Below, one piece after another: positions 53,691-64,000 of a stretch of 64,000 bases of DNA. The stretch covers positions 548,501 to 612,500 of the forward strand of contig CAUYUJ010000658.1 of assembly GCA_963575745.1 (NCBI GenBank), in the 5' to 3' direction. A program made the position numbers and the translations under genes. The notes beneath the pieces were generated by a model. That model was not told where the DNA came from and searched no databases. It worked only from the letters and a program-made list of their open reading frames with translations. Position 1 is the stretch's first letter; every line of letters begins with the position of its first letter. Source of the stretch: Prorocentrum cordatum (Eukaryota > Sar > Dinophyceae > Prorocentrales > Prorocentraceae).

Positions 53691-55130
53691 GGGCCTGGGC
53701 CTCCAGGGCGCCTGGGGTTCCTCGCCCGCTGGGGCTGCGTTCTAATTCCGAATGAGGACCCGCGGGCTTTCGGGCCCAGGGCCCCTGGGCTCATGGGATT
53801 CCTGGGCCTCTGGGGCGGCGTCCCACTTCCAAATTAGGACGCGCGGGCTTTCGGACCTAGGCCTTCTGAGCTCCTGGGTTTCCTGGGCGTCTGGGGCCGC
53901 GCTTTAATTCCGAATTTTGACGCGCTGGCGTGAGGATCTAGCCCCCCTGGGCTCTTGGGGTTCCTGGGCCCCTGGGGCTGCGTTCTAATGCAGAATCACG
54001 TCGCGCGGGCTTTCGGGCCCAGTCCTCCTGGATTCCTGGGGTTCCTGGGCGCCTGGGGCTGCGTCCTAAATCCGAATTGGGACGCGCTGACTTTAGGATC
54101 TAGCCGTCCTGGGCTCTTGGGATTCCTGGGTCTCTGGGGCTGGATTCAAATTCCGAATCAGGGCGCGCGGGCTTTCGGACCTGGGCCTCCTGGGCCCCTG
54201 GGGTGTCTGGGCCCCTGGGGATGCGCCCTCATTCCGAATCAGGACGCGCGGGCTTTCGGGCCTAGCCCTCCTGGGTTGCTGGGATTCCTTGGCCTCTGGG
54301 GCTGCGTCTTCATTTCAAAGGGCGCGCGGGCTTTCGGGCTTAGGGGTCCTGGACTCCTCTCGGGGTTCCTGGGCCTCTGGGGCCGCGTCCTAATTACCTA
54401 GTTCAAACGGGCGCGCTGCCTTTCGGGCTTAGGCCTCCTGGGCTCCTGGGGTTTCTGGTCTTCTGGGGCAGCGTCCTAATTCCGAATTCAGACGCGCGGG
54501 CTCCAGGATCTGACCCTCCCGAGCCCCTGGGGTTCTTGGGCTTCTGGGGCTGCGTCTTAATTTTCGGATTGGAGCTCGCAGGCTTTCGGACCTAGGCCTC
54601 GTGGGCTCCTGGGGTTACGGGGCGTCTCGGGCTGCGTCCTAAATCCGAATCAGGACGCGCGGGCTTTAGGTAGGATATAGCCCTCCAGGGTTCCTGGGGT
54701 TCCTGGGCGCGTGGGGCTGCGCCTTAATTCCAAATTAGGACGCGAGGGCTTTATGATCTAGCCCGCCAGGGCTCCTTGGGTTCCTGGGCCTCTGGGGCAG
54801 CGTCTTAATTCCGAATCAGGACGCGCGGGCTTTCGGGCCTAGTCTCTTAGATTCCTGGGGCGCCTGGGCGCCTGCGGCTGCGTCCTAATTCCGAATTGGG
54901 ACGCGCGGACTTTAGGATCTAGCCCTCCTGGACTCCTGGGGCTCCTGGGCCTCTGGGGCTGCGTTCTAATTCCGAATTGGGACGCGCGGGCTTTCGGGCC
55001 CAGGCCTCCTGGACTCCTGGGGTTTCTGGGTGTCTGGGGCGGAGTCATCATTCTGAATTAGTGCGCGCGGGCTTTAGGATCTAGACCTCCTGGGCTCCTG
55101 GGACTCCAAAGCCTCTGGGGCCACGTCTGC
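53691..55130. repeat. 81-82 bp GC-rich minisatellite, about 17 units, two subtypes
   Basis: The unit contains ACGCGCGGGCTTTCGGGCC, CTCCTGGGCTCCTGGGG, TTCCTGGGCCTCTGGGG and a TAATTCCGAATT core. Unit starts (ACGCGCGGGC) lie near 53838, 53919, 54001, 54081, 54163, 54243 and so on to 55066. One subtype reads CTTTCGGGCCTAG and the other CTTTAGGATCTAG at the same place; they partly alternate, suggesting a dimeric higher-order unit. Confidence 0.9.
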
Positions 55131-55613
55131 CCCCTAGCGCGTTTGCGTCTGTCCACCTAGCGGTTTCGCGTACTCTTGATCCATGCGCATGCCATGTCCG
55201 AAACATAATTTCATCGTGCGTAAGACATGGTCGTAACACACGTTTTGTACAATTAAGACAACATGAATACCAGACCATGATATCGTTAAGGCGTGGTTCA
55301 GATTTTACAATGACGATTTAATGGAGACTCAGTTGCGACGTTCACACATAGTACATGATTTGGGGGAGCGATCTACATGAGGGAATGCTTAGTATGTCTT
55401 ATGACACCATGTGCCCAAACAGTAACCCGAGATCTTGTCCATCACATTTGCGTGTTGCCAACGGGGTTCGTGTATCTCCAGAATAAGAAGCGACCCCCGT
55501 ACTTCCCCCGCATCCCCACGGGTAGCCAAGGTTCGAGTCACTTCGACTGCCCAGCTCGGCTAGTCCGAGCTCCTGGAGGACCCCCCCGCACACCCGTGGC
55601 CCGCCGTCCAGCC
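55131..55613. other. Upstream region of the HU-like gene
   Basis: The sequence between the minisatellite and the HU-like gene is unique and partly AT-rich (55195-55400). No TATA-type promoter can be assigned, and dinoflagellates generally lack them. No spliced-leader acceptor could be fixed; AG dinucleotides after pyrimidines occur near 55550. Confidence 0.4.
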
Positions 55614-56801
55614 ATGGCGGAGGGAGGGGGCGCTGGCCCAGCCGCGGCCGCGGGCGCAGGTGGCCCAGCGGCGGCGGCGGCGGTTCTTCCCGTTGCCGCT
55701 CCCAAGACGTCGCCGTCCAAGATTTCTCTTGGCCGCGGCGAATTGTTCGCCGCCATCAGCAAGGAGACGACCAGCATGTGGGGGATTGTCGGCGAAGAGG
55801 GCAACAGGGTTCCATGGGCGACGAAGTCGTGTTTACATTTTTATGTCTCCATTTTAGTTTACCCATCCTTCTTCTAATCCTGCTCATGCTTCCCCCCCGC
55901 CCTCCTTCTCCTGTTCATTCCCCTCCTCGGCGCGCCCCCTCCCCCAGGTGTCGCAGTGCGACGTCGCCAGGGTCATGTTGGCTTTGGTGCAGGTTTGCAA
56001 AAAGGAGCTGAGGACCAAGAAGGCGATCGTGATACCAGGCGTGGCCAAACTGACCTGCAAGAACATGTGCGCCCAGCCTGAGAGGACGGTCAAGGACCGA
56101 AGTTTTATGTTATGTGGTGGGGAGACAGAGAAGGAGGGAGGATGTGAGGGATGATGGTGGAGGGGAGAGGGGGGGGGGAGAGACAGAGGAGGATAAGGAG
56201 GTATACGTATAGGGATGGGTCCAGATACCGACAGCGAGGAGGAATAGGGGTAGGGTGAGGGGTCAAGATATGGAAAGAGAGAAGCATCGGACAGAGATGG
56301 TGATAGGGAATGAGATCTAGGGCGAGGGATAGAGATATCGGAGGGATGATGAACGGGATAGGGACATATATGGGAACTAATATGGGGATAGGGATAGGTG
56401 TAGAGATAGGGGCAGGATAGAGACAGCGCGGAGGAGGAGGAGAATGAGGGATAGGGATCTCGATAAGGCGAGGGATAGGACGAGGAGGAGGAGGATAGGG
56501 ATGACAGCGAGGAGCAGGGTAGGGATAGTTACCTCGAGTAAGGCATTGTAGAGTTGGCAGTGAAGTGCATTGCTCGAGGGCAGAGTTTATATTACATAAA
56601 AAAGTTGCCTCAAAAACTGCCTCCCAGATCAAAGGCAAAGACTCCACCATCAAGGCCCGCGGGGAGCACCTGTTAGTCAAGGCGTACCCGCACAACGACA
56701 TCCGCCGCATCCCATTGGCAGTAGCAGCTGAGGCTGAGGTTGATGAGGGCGGCCCCCCTGACGGCGACAATAGCTTCGGCGAGGATAGTTCGTCCGAGTG
56801 A
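55614..56801 (+). CDS. HU/IHF-like DNA-binding protein, three exons (dinoflagellate histone-like type)
   Basis: The proposed exons are 55614-55808, 55948-56088 and 56628-56801, joined in phase 0 with GT...AG introns (GTTCCA...CCCCCAG and GTCAAG...CTCCCAG), giving 169 residues. An Ala/Gly-rich N-terminal tail precedes the HU-like fold: helix 1 (LFAAISKETTSM), helix 2 (CDVARVMLALVQVCKKEL), the first strands (KAIVIPGVAKLTCKN) and, after a short arm, the closing strands and helix (TIKARGEHLLVKAYPHNDI). An acidic tail (DEGGPPDGDNSFGEDSSSE) ends at TGA 56799. Known HU-like proteins of dinoflagellates bind or bend DNA in chromatin or organelles, and this likely does similar work. The acidic tail and AlaGly-rich head are less usual. 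Intron 2 is filled with a GAGGGATAGG-type purine repeat. Exon ends are inferred from frame and consensus, not proven. Confidence 0.65.
56089..56627. repeat. Purine-rich simple repeat in intron 2 of the HU-like gene
   Basis: About 400 bp (56140-56540) is made of degenerate GGGATAGGGATAGAGATAGG-type words, almost all purine plus T on the + strand. It has no coding value. Confidence 0.7.
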
Positions 56802-56934
56802 GATGGTTTATTCAGTGAGGATGCCTTTTGGGATGGCCCCTTCAGTGACGATGCCTCGCCCGATAGCTTCAGCGAGAATGCTTCGCCCAATCATTCTCGC
56901 TTCAGCGGTGACAGCTTCAGCGAGAATGCTTCGT

Positions 56935-58560
56935 TCGAGTGGGTTTAAGTCGGGGCGCTCGGCCATCTCAATTGGCTCTTCGGCTGGCCAGACGTATTTT
57001 CGTGCCCGTGCGATTTAGTTCGGGCGGCGCCTTCCAGAAGGAGAGAGGGGCGGGATGTGCCGACATTGCTGGAGGGAGCGGGATGGGGGAGGGGGATGGG
57101 CAACGGGGGTCTAACGATCCATCCAGTAAGGATGATGAGGAGGATGAGAAGGATAAGGAGCACGGTCTGGAACATAGGCGCCTAAGTTTTTGGACGCTCC
57201 TGCTCGGCCGAGTTACCCAGTGGCGCGAGGCGCGTCGACAGTTGAAATGGTCAACGTCCTCATTCTCAACCCTTCAGTGGGTTCTATATGCGCTGGTGCG
57301 CGTTGAGTCCAATATGCATTGATGGTCCAACATTGCATGCGCGTCGAGTTCTATATTGCGTGCTCGTTGAGTCCTATACGCACTGCAGGCCATTGCATGT
57401 GCGTTGAGTCTGATATGTTACTGCTGAAGCCAACATTCACGAACCATCGCAATCTATTTCATCATCAATGCTTCGCGTTGAAGCACCCTGGAGCCCCAAC
57501 TGGTAACCTTTCCGTGTGGTCCCCCTCTTGAACCTCGCTTCAGGCTCCTCGTTGGCTCCCTGGGACCCCCTCCTTGGGACTCCAGCCCTGCAAGGCGCCT
57601 CCCTTTGGGCCGCTGTGGGCCACTCCTTCGGGTTCCAGCTTGGAGCTCCGAAAAATCAACGCGTGTAGGATATGGTCGACTCCTAATGCTTGGCTCTTCG
57701 CGCACCCCCACCAGCCCATCCACGAGCGACGCCCGAGCGAGTTGAGGTGGTCAGGGACATGTGGGAGCAACGCAGGGGATCCTCTTGGGGCCCTCTTGAG
57801 GCCCTCCTGAGGCCCTCTTGGGGCCCTCTTGGGGCCCTCCAGCGGCCCTCAGAAGGTACCAAGAGGGCCCGAAAACGGCTCCAAGAGGGACCCGAAGCAA
57901 GATTCGCGAAAGGCGTTTCGCGTATCTTGCTTTGGGGCCCTCTTGGAGCCGTCTTGGGGCCCTCTTGGGGCCCTCGGAGGGGGTTTGGAGGGGCCCAAGG
58001 GGCCCTCTTGGGGCCCTCTTGGGGCCCTCCAGCGGCCCTCAGAGGGTCCCAAGAGGGCCCCAAGACGGCTCCAAGAGGGCCCCAAAAGATGAGAATCGCG
58101 ATTCCCATCTTTCGGGGCCCCCTTGATGCCGTCTGGGGCCCCTCTTGGGGCCCTCTTGGGACCATCGGGGGGGTGTTGGAGGGGCCCAAGGTGCACGAAA
58201 GGCATTCCATCCCAAGGCCTTCAGACGGCTCCAAGAGGGCCTCTTCTCTCGCCGCAGCCTGACAGAAGTCCAAAACAAACAAAAGAAATCGACCAGCCAG
58301 ACTAGTCAGACCAGCCAGACCAACCAGACAGCCAGGCCAACCAGAAGGCCAGCCATACCAACCAGTCCAGCCAGACCAGACCAGCCAGACCAGCCAGACC
58401 AGCCAGAACAGCCAGACCAACCAGATCAACCAGACCAGCCAGACCAGGCAGACCAGCCAGACAAACCAGGCCAGCCATGCCAACCAGACTAAACAGTTTC
58501 CAGACCAGCCAGACCAGCCAGACCAGCCAGACCAGCCAAACTAACCAGACCAATCGTACA
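56935..58560 (+). repeat. Composite repeat, copy A, downstream of the HU-like gene
   Basis: Modules in order are AGTTCGGGCGGCGCC with a GGGAGCGGGATGGGGGAGG stretch (57015-57110); a diverged roughly 40 bp repeat of GCGTTGAGTCC...ATATGCATTG words (57290-57420); a TTCGCGTTGAAGCACCCTGG to TTGGAGCTCC block (57473-57650); a segment shared with 44561-44650; a CTTGGGGCCCTC repeat (57780-58190) holding an inverted pair around AAGCAAGATTCGCGAAAG; and a 9 bp CCAGACCAG microsatellite (58295-58555). Modules 1-3 and the microsatellite recur at 62350-63420. Open frames are translations of the repeats. Confidence 0.75.
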
Positions 58561-58701
58561 GATCAGACCACCCCTGTTCCCTGGCCTCCGATACCCGATG
58601 CCCGCTCCCCGTCTTTAGCCGTTCTGTCCCGAGGATCCTGTGGTGGCACCCGCACTGCTCACTGCACATGTTGTACTGGCTTGCCCCCGCTGTCTGAGTT
58701 G

Positions 58702-61700
58702 ATGGGGAAAGGGGGCCGTAGGAAGAAGAGCCCCGCCGATGGCGCTTTGTCTGAGGATGTCCAAGTGCTGTCGCCTCGTCGGCGACGTCCTCGGCTGTCC
58801 GAACATGCGTCCCAAGGTGGTGTTTCTCGGTTCCAGGCGGAGCTCGATCATGGCGATGAGAACGGCCAGCGCTTAGATGAGGCCGAGTCTGGGGCGGCGC
58901 CGCATGCCGCGAGACAGGCCGACAAGCCGCGCAAGGTCTACAAGAAGAAGGTCTTCGAGTGCGGCACCTGCGGGTTGCCCGCGGGTCAGGCCACTTGGCA
59001 CAAGGAGGCTCGTTGGATCGGGGACAAAGTTCAGACCGATCGTGGGTGTGAGGGGTGCTACGATACCTTTAAGTGTGGATCGTTCGACGTCATCAGCGGC
59101 ATGGATTTCCCCCCGTTCTGCCAGGCGGTCCACTCCCACCCTAAGCTGAAACCGATGTGGGAGGCGGCTGTTGAGAAGAAGAACGGCGCAGTCCACAGAG
59201 ACGGCACGTGGGTCGACTCGAAGCCGACCGAGGTCTGCGAGTGCACTGCGACAGGCTTCAGGGTGCTCGCTGAGAAGCGCGGGTTCACCCCCGCTGAGTT
59301 CGAAGCAGAGTTCGGGAAAAAGCCATCGGATATTGGATACAAGCTGCAGGATTTGGTGAAGATGAACGGCACGCGGTACAAAGGTGTACTCAAAAACAAC
59401 GAAGGTGAGAAACATGGTACGTTGTATCAGACTTGGCGGGACTACGAGGTCAAACGCAAGGAAATCACGATGCCTCAGGCTAACACTCTCTACGCGCAGC
59501 AGGGCGAACACTTGTTCAAGCAGCTGGTTCACCACGACATGAGCAAGCGGTCTCCAGAGGCGCAGATGCTCTCGAAGCTTAAACATTGCAGCTTGACCTC
59601 CGAACAGATCAACGTTCGTGCTGGTCGCTTGCCGCCTGGAGGCTGCGGTCTTGACGGTGGCGGTGGATCGGGCCGAGGGGGCGGAAGCGGTGCTGAGTCT
59701 GACGGCCATTCGGAGGACTCCGACGAGAGCGGCGACGATGACGACGAGGGCGGCTCGGCCTCACATCCTCCGAACGACAGCCCGGGGCCGATGGAGGGGG
59801 TGACCCCGGCCAAGTCTCGTGGGAGCGCCTGCTCAGCGCAGTCTGCGGCGACGCCTCCTGCCAAAGCCGCCTCCGCTGCACCCAGCTGCCGTGCCCCCAG
59901 CGCAGCAGCGTCTGGGCAGCGACCTGGGCCTCCGAGCTTGAGCGGCTCACAGGTGTCACAGCTCAGGAGGGGCACCTCCCAGGGCGACCTGGGCGCGCTT
60001 TTGACCGCTGGGGGTGGCCAGGAGAGGGCGGAGAGGTTGACCGTGGAGGATTACATGCGGATTTTGACGTTCGAGAGTGCCCTTACACCAAAGACATATT
60101 CAAACTTGCACGATCGGTTCGCCAGGAAGCTCAGGGACGAGTTGGAGTCGAGGAAAGAGAGGACCCACGAGTACTTCTTAATAAAGGAGCACTTGGAAAA
60201 GATGGACAAGGTCTTGGCGTTCGCGGCGACAGATATCTCCACGCGCCCGAGCGCTGACTTGCAAGACGACTTGAAGGTCATACATGCGATCGTCGGGACG
60301 TGGCCCACCAACATCAAGGACGCCATCATGGCCAGGCGCATTTCCGACTTGGGAGAGATCAGCGACGGTTCAAGCGACGCTGCAATCAAAGAGATGATGC
60401 TCGCAATTGTACCGTGGAAGACTTCAACTTGCGATGGTGATGTCGTATTCGATCCGCTCAACCCGAGCTTATCCATGATGGACGGTTCGCAGCAGGAGAA
60501 AGCAAACAAGTTCAAAAAGTTGATGCTCGACCACGTGATCACGAAGCTGCTATCACAAGGCCCGTCCGTGAAGGTCCGCACCCTTCAGGTGTGCAGCTCG
60601 GCCCTGGATATCTTCAGGCGGAAGCCCGACGACTTGGACGATGACGTGCTGGCGATGCTTTTCACGGTGGTGAAGGTTTTCAAGGGCCTGATTTCCCTGT
60701 GTGACGGCGCGGACACTCGCTTCATCGAACAAGGCTGCCTACTCATGGAAGTTCGAAAAGGCAGCGGCGCTCGCACGACGGTAGACGAAGTCGCAGCCAT
60801 CATCCGTGGGGTGCCCTCCTGGAAAGAAGCAATGGACGACCTCGTGAACAAGGGGCCCTCGACGAGAGAGCACCTCGACGCTTTCATCGCCCTCCAGAAG
60901 CAGCTCGACCAGCCAAGGGACGCGAGCACTTTGGACGTCAAGGCCATGTCAACTGCACTCTCTGAGTACTCGAGCCTCGCGCCCAAGATGCGATTCGAGC
61001 TGAGCATCTCATTGAAGAAGCTGTTGGTGAAGCACCTTGACCGCGCACGGGACGATGCCATTAAGTACGTCAAGTCTTTGAGGAGTTGGGAGTTGAGCAA
61101 CATCCCAGTGGGCACTGCGACGACGACTGTATCTGAGTTCCAATCCCTGTTCAAGCAGGCAGACGGTCTCTTGGCCCTGGAGGACTTCAACGCGAAAGAC
61201 GTGCTCAAGGAGCTCGATAGCGCGGAACAGTTGGTCAGTGATTCGAGCCAGTGCCAGTCCTTCGTCGATGTCATGGGGGCCCTGAGGACCACCTCGCCAT
61301 TAGAATTGCAGGAGACGGACGTGCAGAAGATTTACGACCACGCGGTGAGGGCGCCAAAACACGATGCGACCATGGCGAATGCCGCTGCTCCCGCAGCTGC
61401 AACCCTCTGCGACTTCGTTGAGACCGAGGCTGGCTGGGGGCACCCCCAGCTCGACAGTCTCTTGGAGATCGGAGTGGAGCTCGGCAAGTTTCAGCTGGTG
61501 GACGCTAAGCTCAGGGCCCGCTTTCATGCGATGAAGAAGGCAATCGCCCTGAAAATTAGTCGTCAAGCCTACGCAAGGCTCGGAACGGCGCCGCTCGACA
61601 GAGCCCACGCCGACTCCGCGCTCCTGCATGCGAAGAGCTTGCTAGCGGCGTTCGAGGATTTCGAGCAGGCGATCTCTGCAGTTGGGGATAATTTCCCGCC

Positions 61701-62269
61701 ACCTGGCAGCGTCATGGGCGCCGAGCGTGGCGCCTGCAGCACGGACCTCAAGGAGATCTACGAGAACGCGCTGCTGGCCACGGGCACGAAGATCAACCAC
61801 AAGATCGAGGAGTACAAGGACATTGCCATCGACGCCGCAGGCATCAGCAAGCGCTGGACCGACCAGATCGGCAAGAAGAAGGTACGTAGACGGTGATGGG
61901 ATTGTCGGCGCTTACAAGCTGGCCAAGAAGACGCTGCTCCAGCTGAACGGCGATGAGTTGGATAATAAGGTCTCGGAGCTCAAGTCGCTGCGGGCCGATC
62001 TCGTCATCGTCATCGACACGTTCGGCCGTGATCAAAAAGAGGTGGAGTTCCTGAAAGGTGACAGCGATTTCATGAAGTGCATCGTCTCTGGAAGCATGGC
62101 GGCCATCGAGGCGAAGCTGATGATGGGCTACGGTAAGTTCAACGGCAATCAACTGAGCATGCACAAGTTCGTGGTCAAGCTGAACAAAGAGAGAAATAAG
62201 CTGGACCCACCCATCACGATGGTTCCAGTTTTACGCCAGTACATGGATGATACTGCCAACTTGGACTGA
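58702..62269 (+). CDS. Large protein with N-terminal zinc cluster, unknown function
   Basis: ATG at 58702 (MGKGGRRKKSPADG) is chosen because the open frame upstream is only microsatellite. Exon 1 runs 1060 codons to 61881. A 37-base GTACGT...TACAAG segment (61882-61918) then shifts the frame, and 116 further codons end at TGA 62267, for about 1176 residues. Features in order: basic N-terminus with RRRRPR; a cysteine/histidine cluster (CGTCGLPAG...H...CEGCYDTFKC, residues about 87-126) that could bind zinc; a conserved-looking region to about residue 310; a Gly- and acid-rich linker (SGDDDDEGG, about 337-353); Ser/Ala/Pro-rich sequence; then about 700 residues predicted mostly helical (TVEDYMRILTF onward). 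No catalytic motif is recognised. The composition suits a nuclear or scaffold protein, but this is a guess. Confidence 0.7.
61882..61918 (+). other. Candidate 37-base intron or frameshift
   Basis: The segment begins GTACGT directly after an AAG codon and ends TTACAAG. Its length of 37 (one more than a multiple of three) is exactly what is needed to link IGKKK to LAKKTLLQLNG. If unspliced, the protein stops four codons later. A one-base assembly error is the alternative. Confidence 0.45.
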
Positions 62270-62349
62270 GTGCTGAGTGCAGGACGGCTGCCACCGTTTT
62301 GTTTGGAGGCTGAGGGGCCTCTTCGGCTGGCCCGCGAGATAATCGAGCT

Positions 62350-63429
62350 CTTGCGATTTTGTTCAGTTCGGGCGGCGCCCTCCAGGGGGGTAGAGGAACG
62401 GGATGAGCCGAAATTTCAGGAGGGAGCGGGACGGGGGATGGGGGTGGGCAATCGGGGTCGACCGATCCTCCCAATTCGTACTATAAGGATGGTGAACCTG
62501 ATAAGGAGCACGTTCTCGAACATAGGCGCCCACGTGTCTGGACCAGCCTGTGCGGCAGGGATGCCCAGTGGCGCGAGTCGCCTCGACAACTAGAATGGGC
62601 AACGCCCTCATTCTCATCCGTCCAGTGGGTTCGGAATGCATTGATGCGCGTTGAGTCCTACCTGCGTGGGTGGTTCAATATTGCACGCGCGTCGAGGCTA
62701 TATGGCATGTTCGTTAAGCCCTATATGCATTGATGGTCATTGCATGCGCGTTGAGCCCCCCATGTTATACGCTGAAAACAACATGCACGAACAATCGCAA
62801 TGTATTTCAGCATCGACGCTTCGCGTTGAAGCACCCTGGAGCCCCAATTTGTATCCTTTCGTGTTGCTCCCCTTCTTGGGCCTCGTTTCGGGCTCCTCAT
62901 TGGCTCCCTGGGCCCCCTCCTTGGGACTCCAGCCCCGCAAGGCGCCTCCGTTGGGGCCGCTTTGGGCCACTCCTTCGGGTTCCAACTTGGAGCCCCGTTG
63001 AATCAACGCGTGTAGGATATGGTCGAGTCTTAATTCGTTCCGTGTCCCTTTGCCCCCCCTTTTGGATTTGTTTATGGGCTCCTCGTTGGCCCCCTGGGCC
63101 CCCCTCCGTGGGACTCCAGCCCCGCAAGGCGCCTCCCTGGGGGCCGCTCTGGGCCACTCCTTCGGGATCCAGCTTAGATCTAAACTTACTTGGCGCTGGT
63201 AGGATCGGATAGAGTAGAGTCGACAAGTATTGAGTAGAACAGAGCAGAGGCCCAACATCCAGACCAACCAGACCAACCGCACCAACCAGACCAGCCAGAC
63301 CAACCAGACCAACCAGAACAACCATACCACTCAGACCAACAAGACCATCCAGACCAACCAGACCAACCAGACCAACCAGACCAACCAGACCAGCCAGACC
63401 AACCAGACCGCTCGTTCGGGCCCGTGAGG
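62350..63429 (+). repeat. Composite repeat, copy B, downstream of the zinc-cluster protein gene
   Basis: Modules parallel copy A: AGTTCGGGCGGCGCC and GGGAGCGGGACGGGGGATGG (62365-62450), GCGTTGAGTCC words (62640-62760), and TTCGCGTTGAAGCACCCTGG to TTGGAGCCCC (62818-62998). Then comes a second tandem copy of the GACTCCAGCCCCGCAAGGCG segment (63045-63180) and a 9 bp ACCAACCAG microsatellite (63260-63415). Compared with copy A it lacks the CTTGGGGCCCTC block. Confidence 0.75.
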
Positions 63430-63575
63430 TTTTCCAGCTGTTTGCTCGGGCCGATAGAGTTGTCCAGATGCTTGTTCGGGCCCGATGGGTTTGCCAGTTG
63501 CATGCTCGGGCCCGCTGGATTTCCAAGGGCCTGTCTGGGCCCGCTGGGTGTCCCAACTGTTTCTTTCGGGGCCGT
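63430..63575. repeat. 39 bp tandem repeat, about four units
   Basis: Units of about 39 bp share TGCTCGGGCCCG and GGGTTTGCCAGTTG-like words with several substitutions each. Confidence 0.65.
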
Positions 63576-63589
63576 CGGGGTTGACTTCG

Positions 63590-63750
63590 TGCCCAATCCG
63601 TCGGGTTGGCCATTCACAATTGTGCTGCGTTGTATTCGAACGTTTTGCGATCCGTCTGGCTGGTCATTCACTATTTTGCTGCGTTGCGTTTGCATGTTTG
63701 CGATCCGTCAGACTGGCCATTTGCAATTTCGCTGCGTTGCATTCGTCCGC
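63590..63750. repeat. About 55-60 bp tandem repeat, three units
   Basis: Units share GGCCATTCACAATT, TGCTGCGTTG and TTGCGATCCGTC words. Apparent open frames across it are not supported as genes. Confidence 0.65.
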
Positions 63751-64000
63751 CATTCTCGGCTTCATTTCGCCCAAGCTGTCCTTTGTAATCGTCATGTTCT
63801 TCCTGGGAGTTGCCCCGCCCGCGTGGGGCCGTGATAGAATCCGTCGGAAGGATAAGCACGCCCTTTTCTCCCCCGATGCTTGTTTGGTTCCTTAGCGTGT
63901 CTGAGGTCGTGGTCCGTAGGCCTACTGGCGCATATTCAACAGACGCAACGCATCGTTTTTCAAAGCGATGCCAGCGGCATGCCGTTTTTTTTTTTTTTTT
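63751..64000. other. Unique tail ending in a T run
   Basis: There is no gene call. The last 16 or so bases are T and the run continues beyond the window edge, resembling the T runs at 36.35 kb and 50.18 kb. Confidence 0.5.

Noticed and set aside
52669-53837. Several overlapping Pro/Arg/Ala-rich ORFs
   Set aside because: GC-rich DNA keeps all frames open; no consistent frame, motif or splice structure is seen.
57683-58483. Minus-strand 266-codon frame rich in Trp/Leu
   Set aside because: It comes from the CCAGACCAG and CTTGGGGCCCTC repeats; hydrophobic runs (VWLVWLVWL) are the complement of the 9 bp repeat, not membrane segments.
1-64000. Dinoflagellate spliced-leader relic (CCATTTTGGCTCAAG)
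   Set aside because: No match to this word or a close variant was seen on either strand while reading.

Overview
The window is eukaryotic nuclear DNA, most likely from a dinoflagellate alga. The evidence is threefold. There are three LINE-like retrotransposons whose reverse transcriptase carries WADN where most have F/YADD, an arrangement I associate with dinoflagellate genomes. There is a split gene for an HU-like (bacterial histone-like) DNA-binding protein. There is a broken copy of a large multi-exon family that I recognise, by pattern only, as common in dinoflagellates. Genus cannot be called. All intact genes lie on the + strand.

Positions 1-41605 are a complex satellite domain. It is built from units of about 178 bp plus longer cassettes, each centred on a palindromic box. 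The box has a 10 bp stem (CCGGCGGTGA/TCACCGCCGG or CCGGCGGTAA/TTACCGCCGG) around a 13-14 nt loop containing GGTTGACGG. About 9 kb of this array is duplicated head to tail (about 4.5-16.45 kb and 16.45-36.24 kb). Non-LTR retrotransposons have entered this domain: a 5'-truncated RT element (6185-9125), a full-length two-ORF element (17462-23585), a decayed element (24567-29052) and two copies of a shorter non-autonomous element (9472-11620, 29062-31406). Every one sits in the loop of the palindrome, with target-site duplications, so the satellite acts as their insertion site. The autonomous elements also carry RNase H motifs in circularly permuted order. ORF1 and ORF2 of the full-length element are separated only by one in-frame TGA.

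Positions 41606-64000 are gene-bearing but rich in simple tandem repeats. They hold a 21 bp minisatellite (42.24-42.80 kb); a frameshifted multi-exon transposase-like family member (42.95-48.79 kb) with a long repeat-filled intron; an almost perfect 68 bp inverted repeat (49.54-49.72 kb); a run of 87 T; AT-rich sequence; an 81-82 bp minisatellite (53.7-55.1 kb); the HU-like gene (55.61-56.80 kb); a large zinc-cluster protein gene of unknown function (58.70-62.27 kb); and two copies of a 1-1.6 kb composite repeat, each directly downstream of a gene. I found no rRNA or tRNA gene, no CRISPR array and no spliced-leader sequence.
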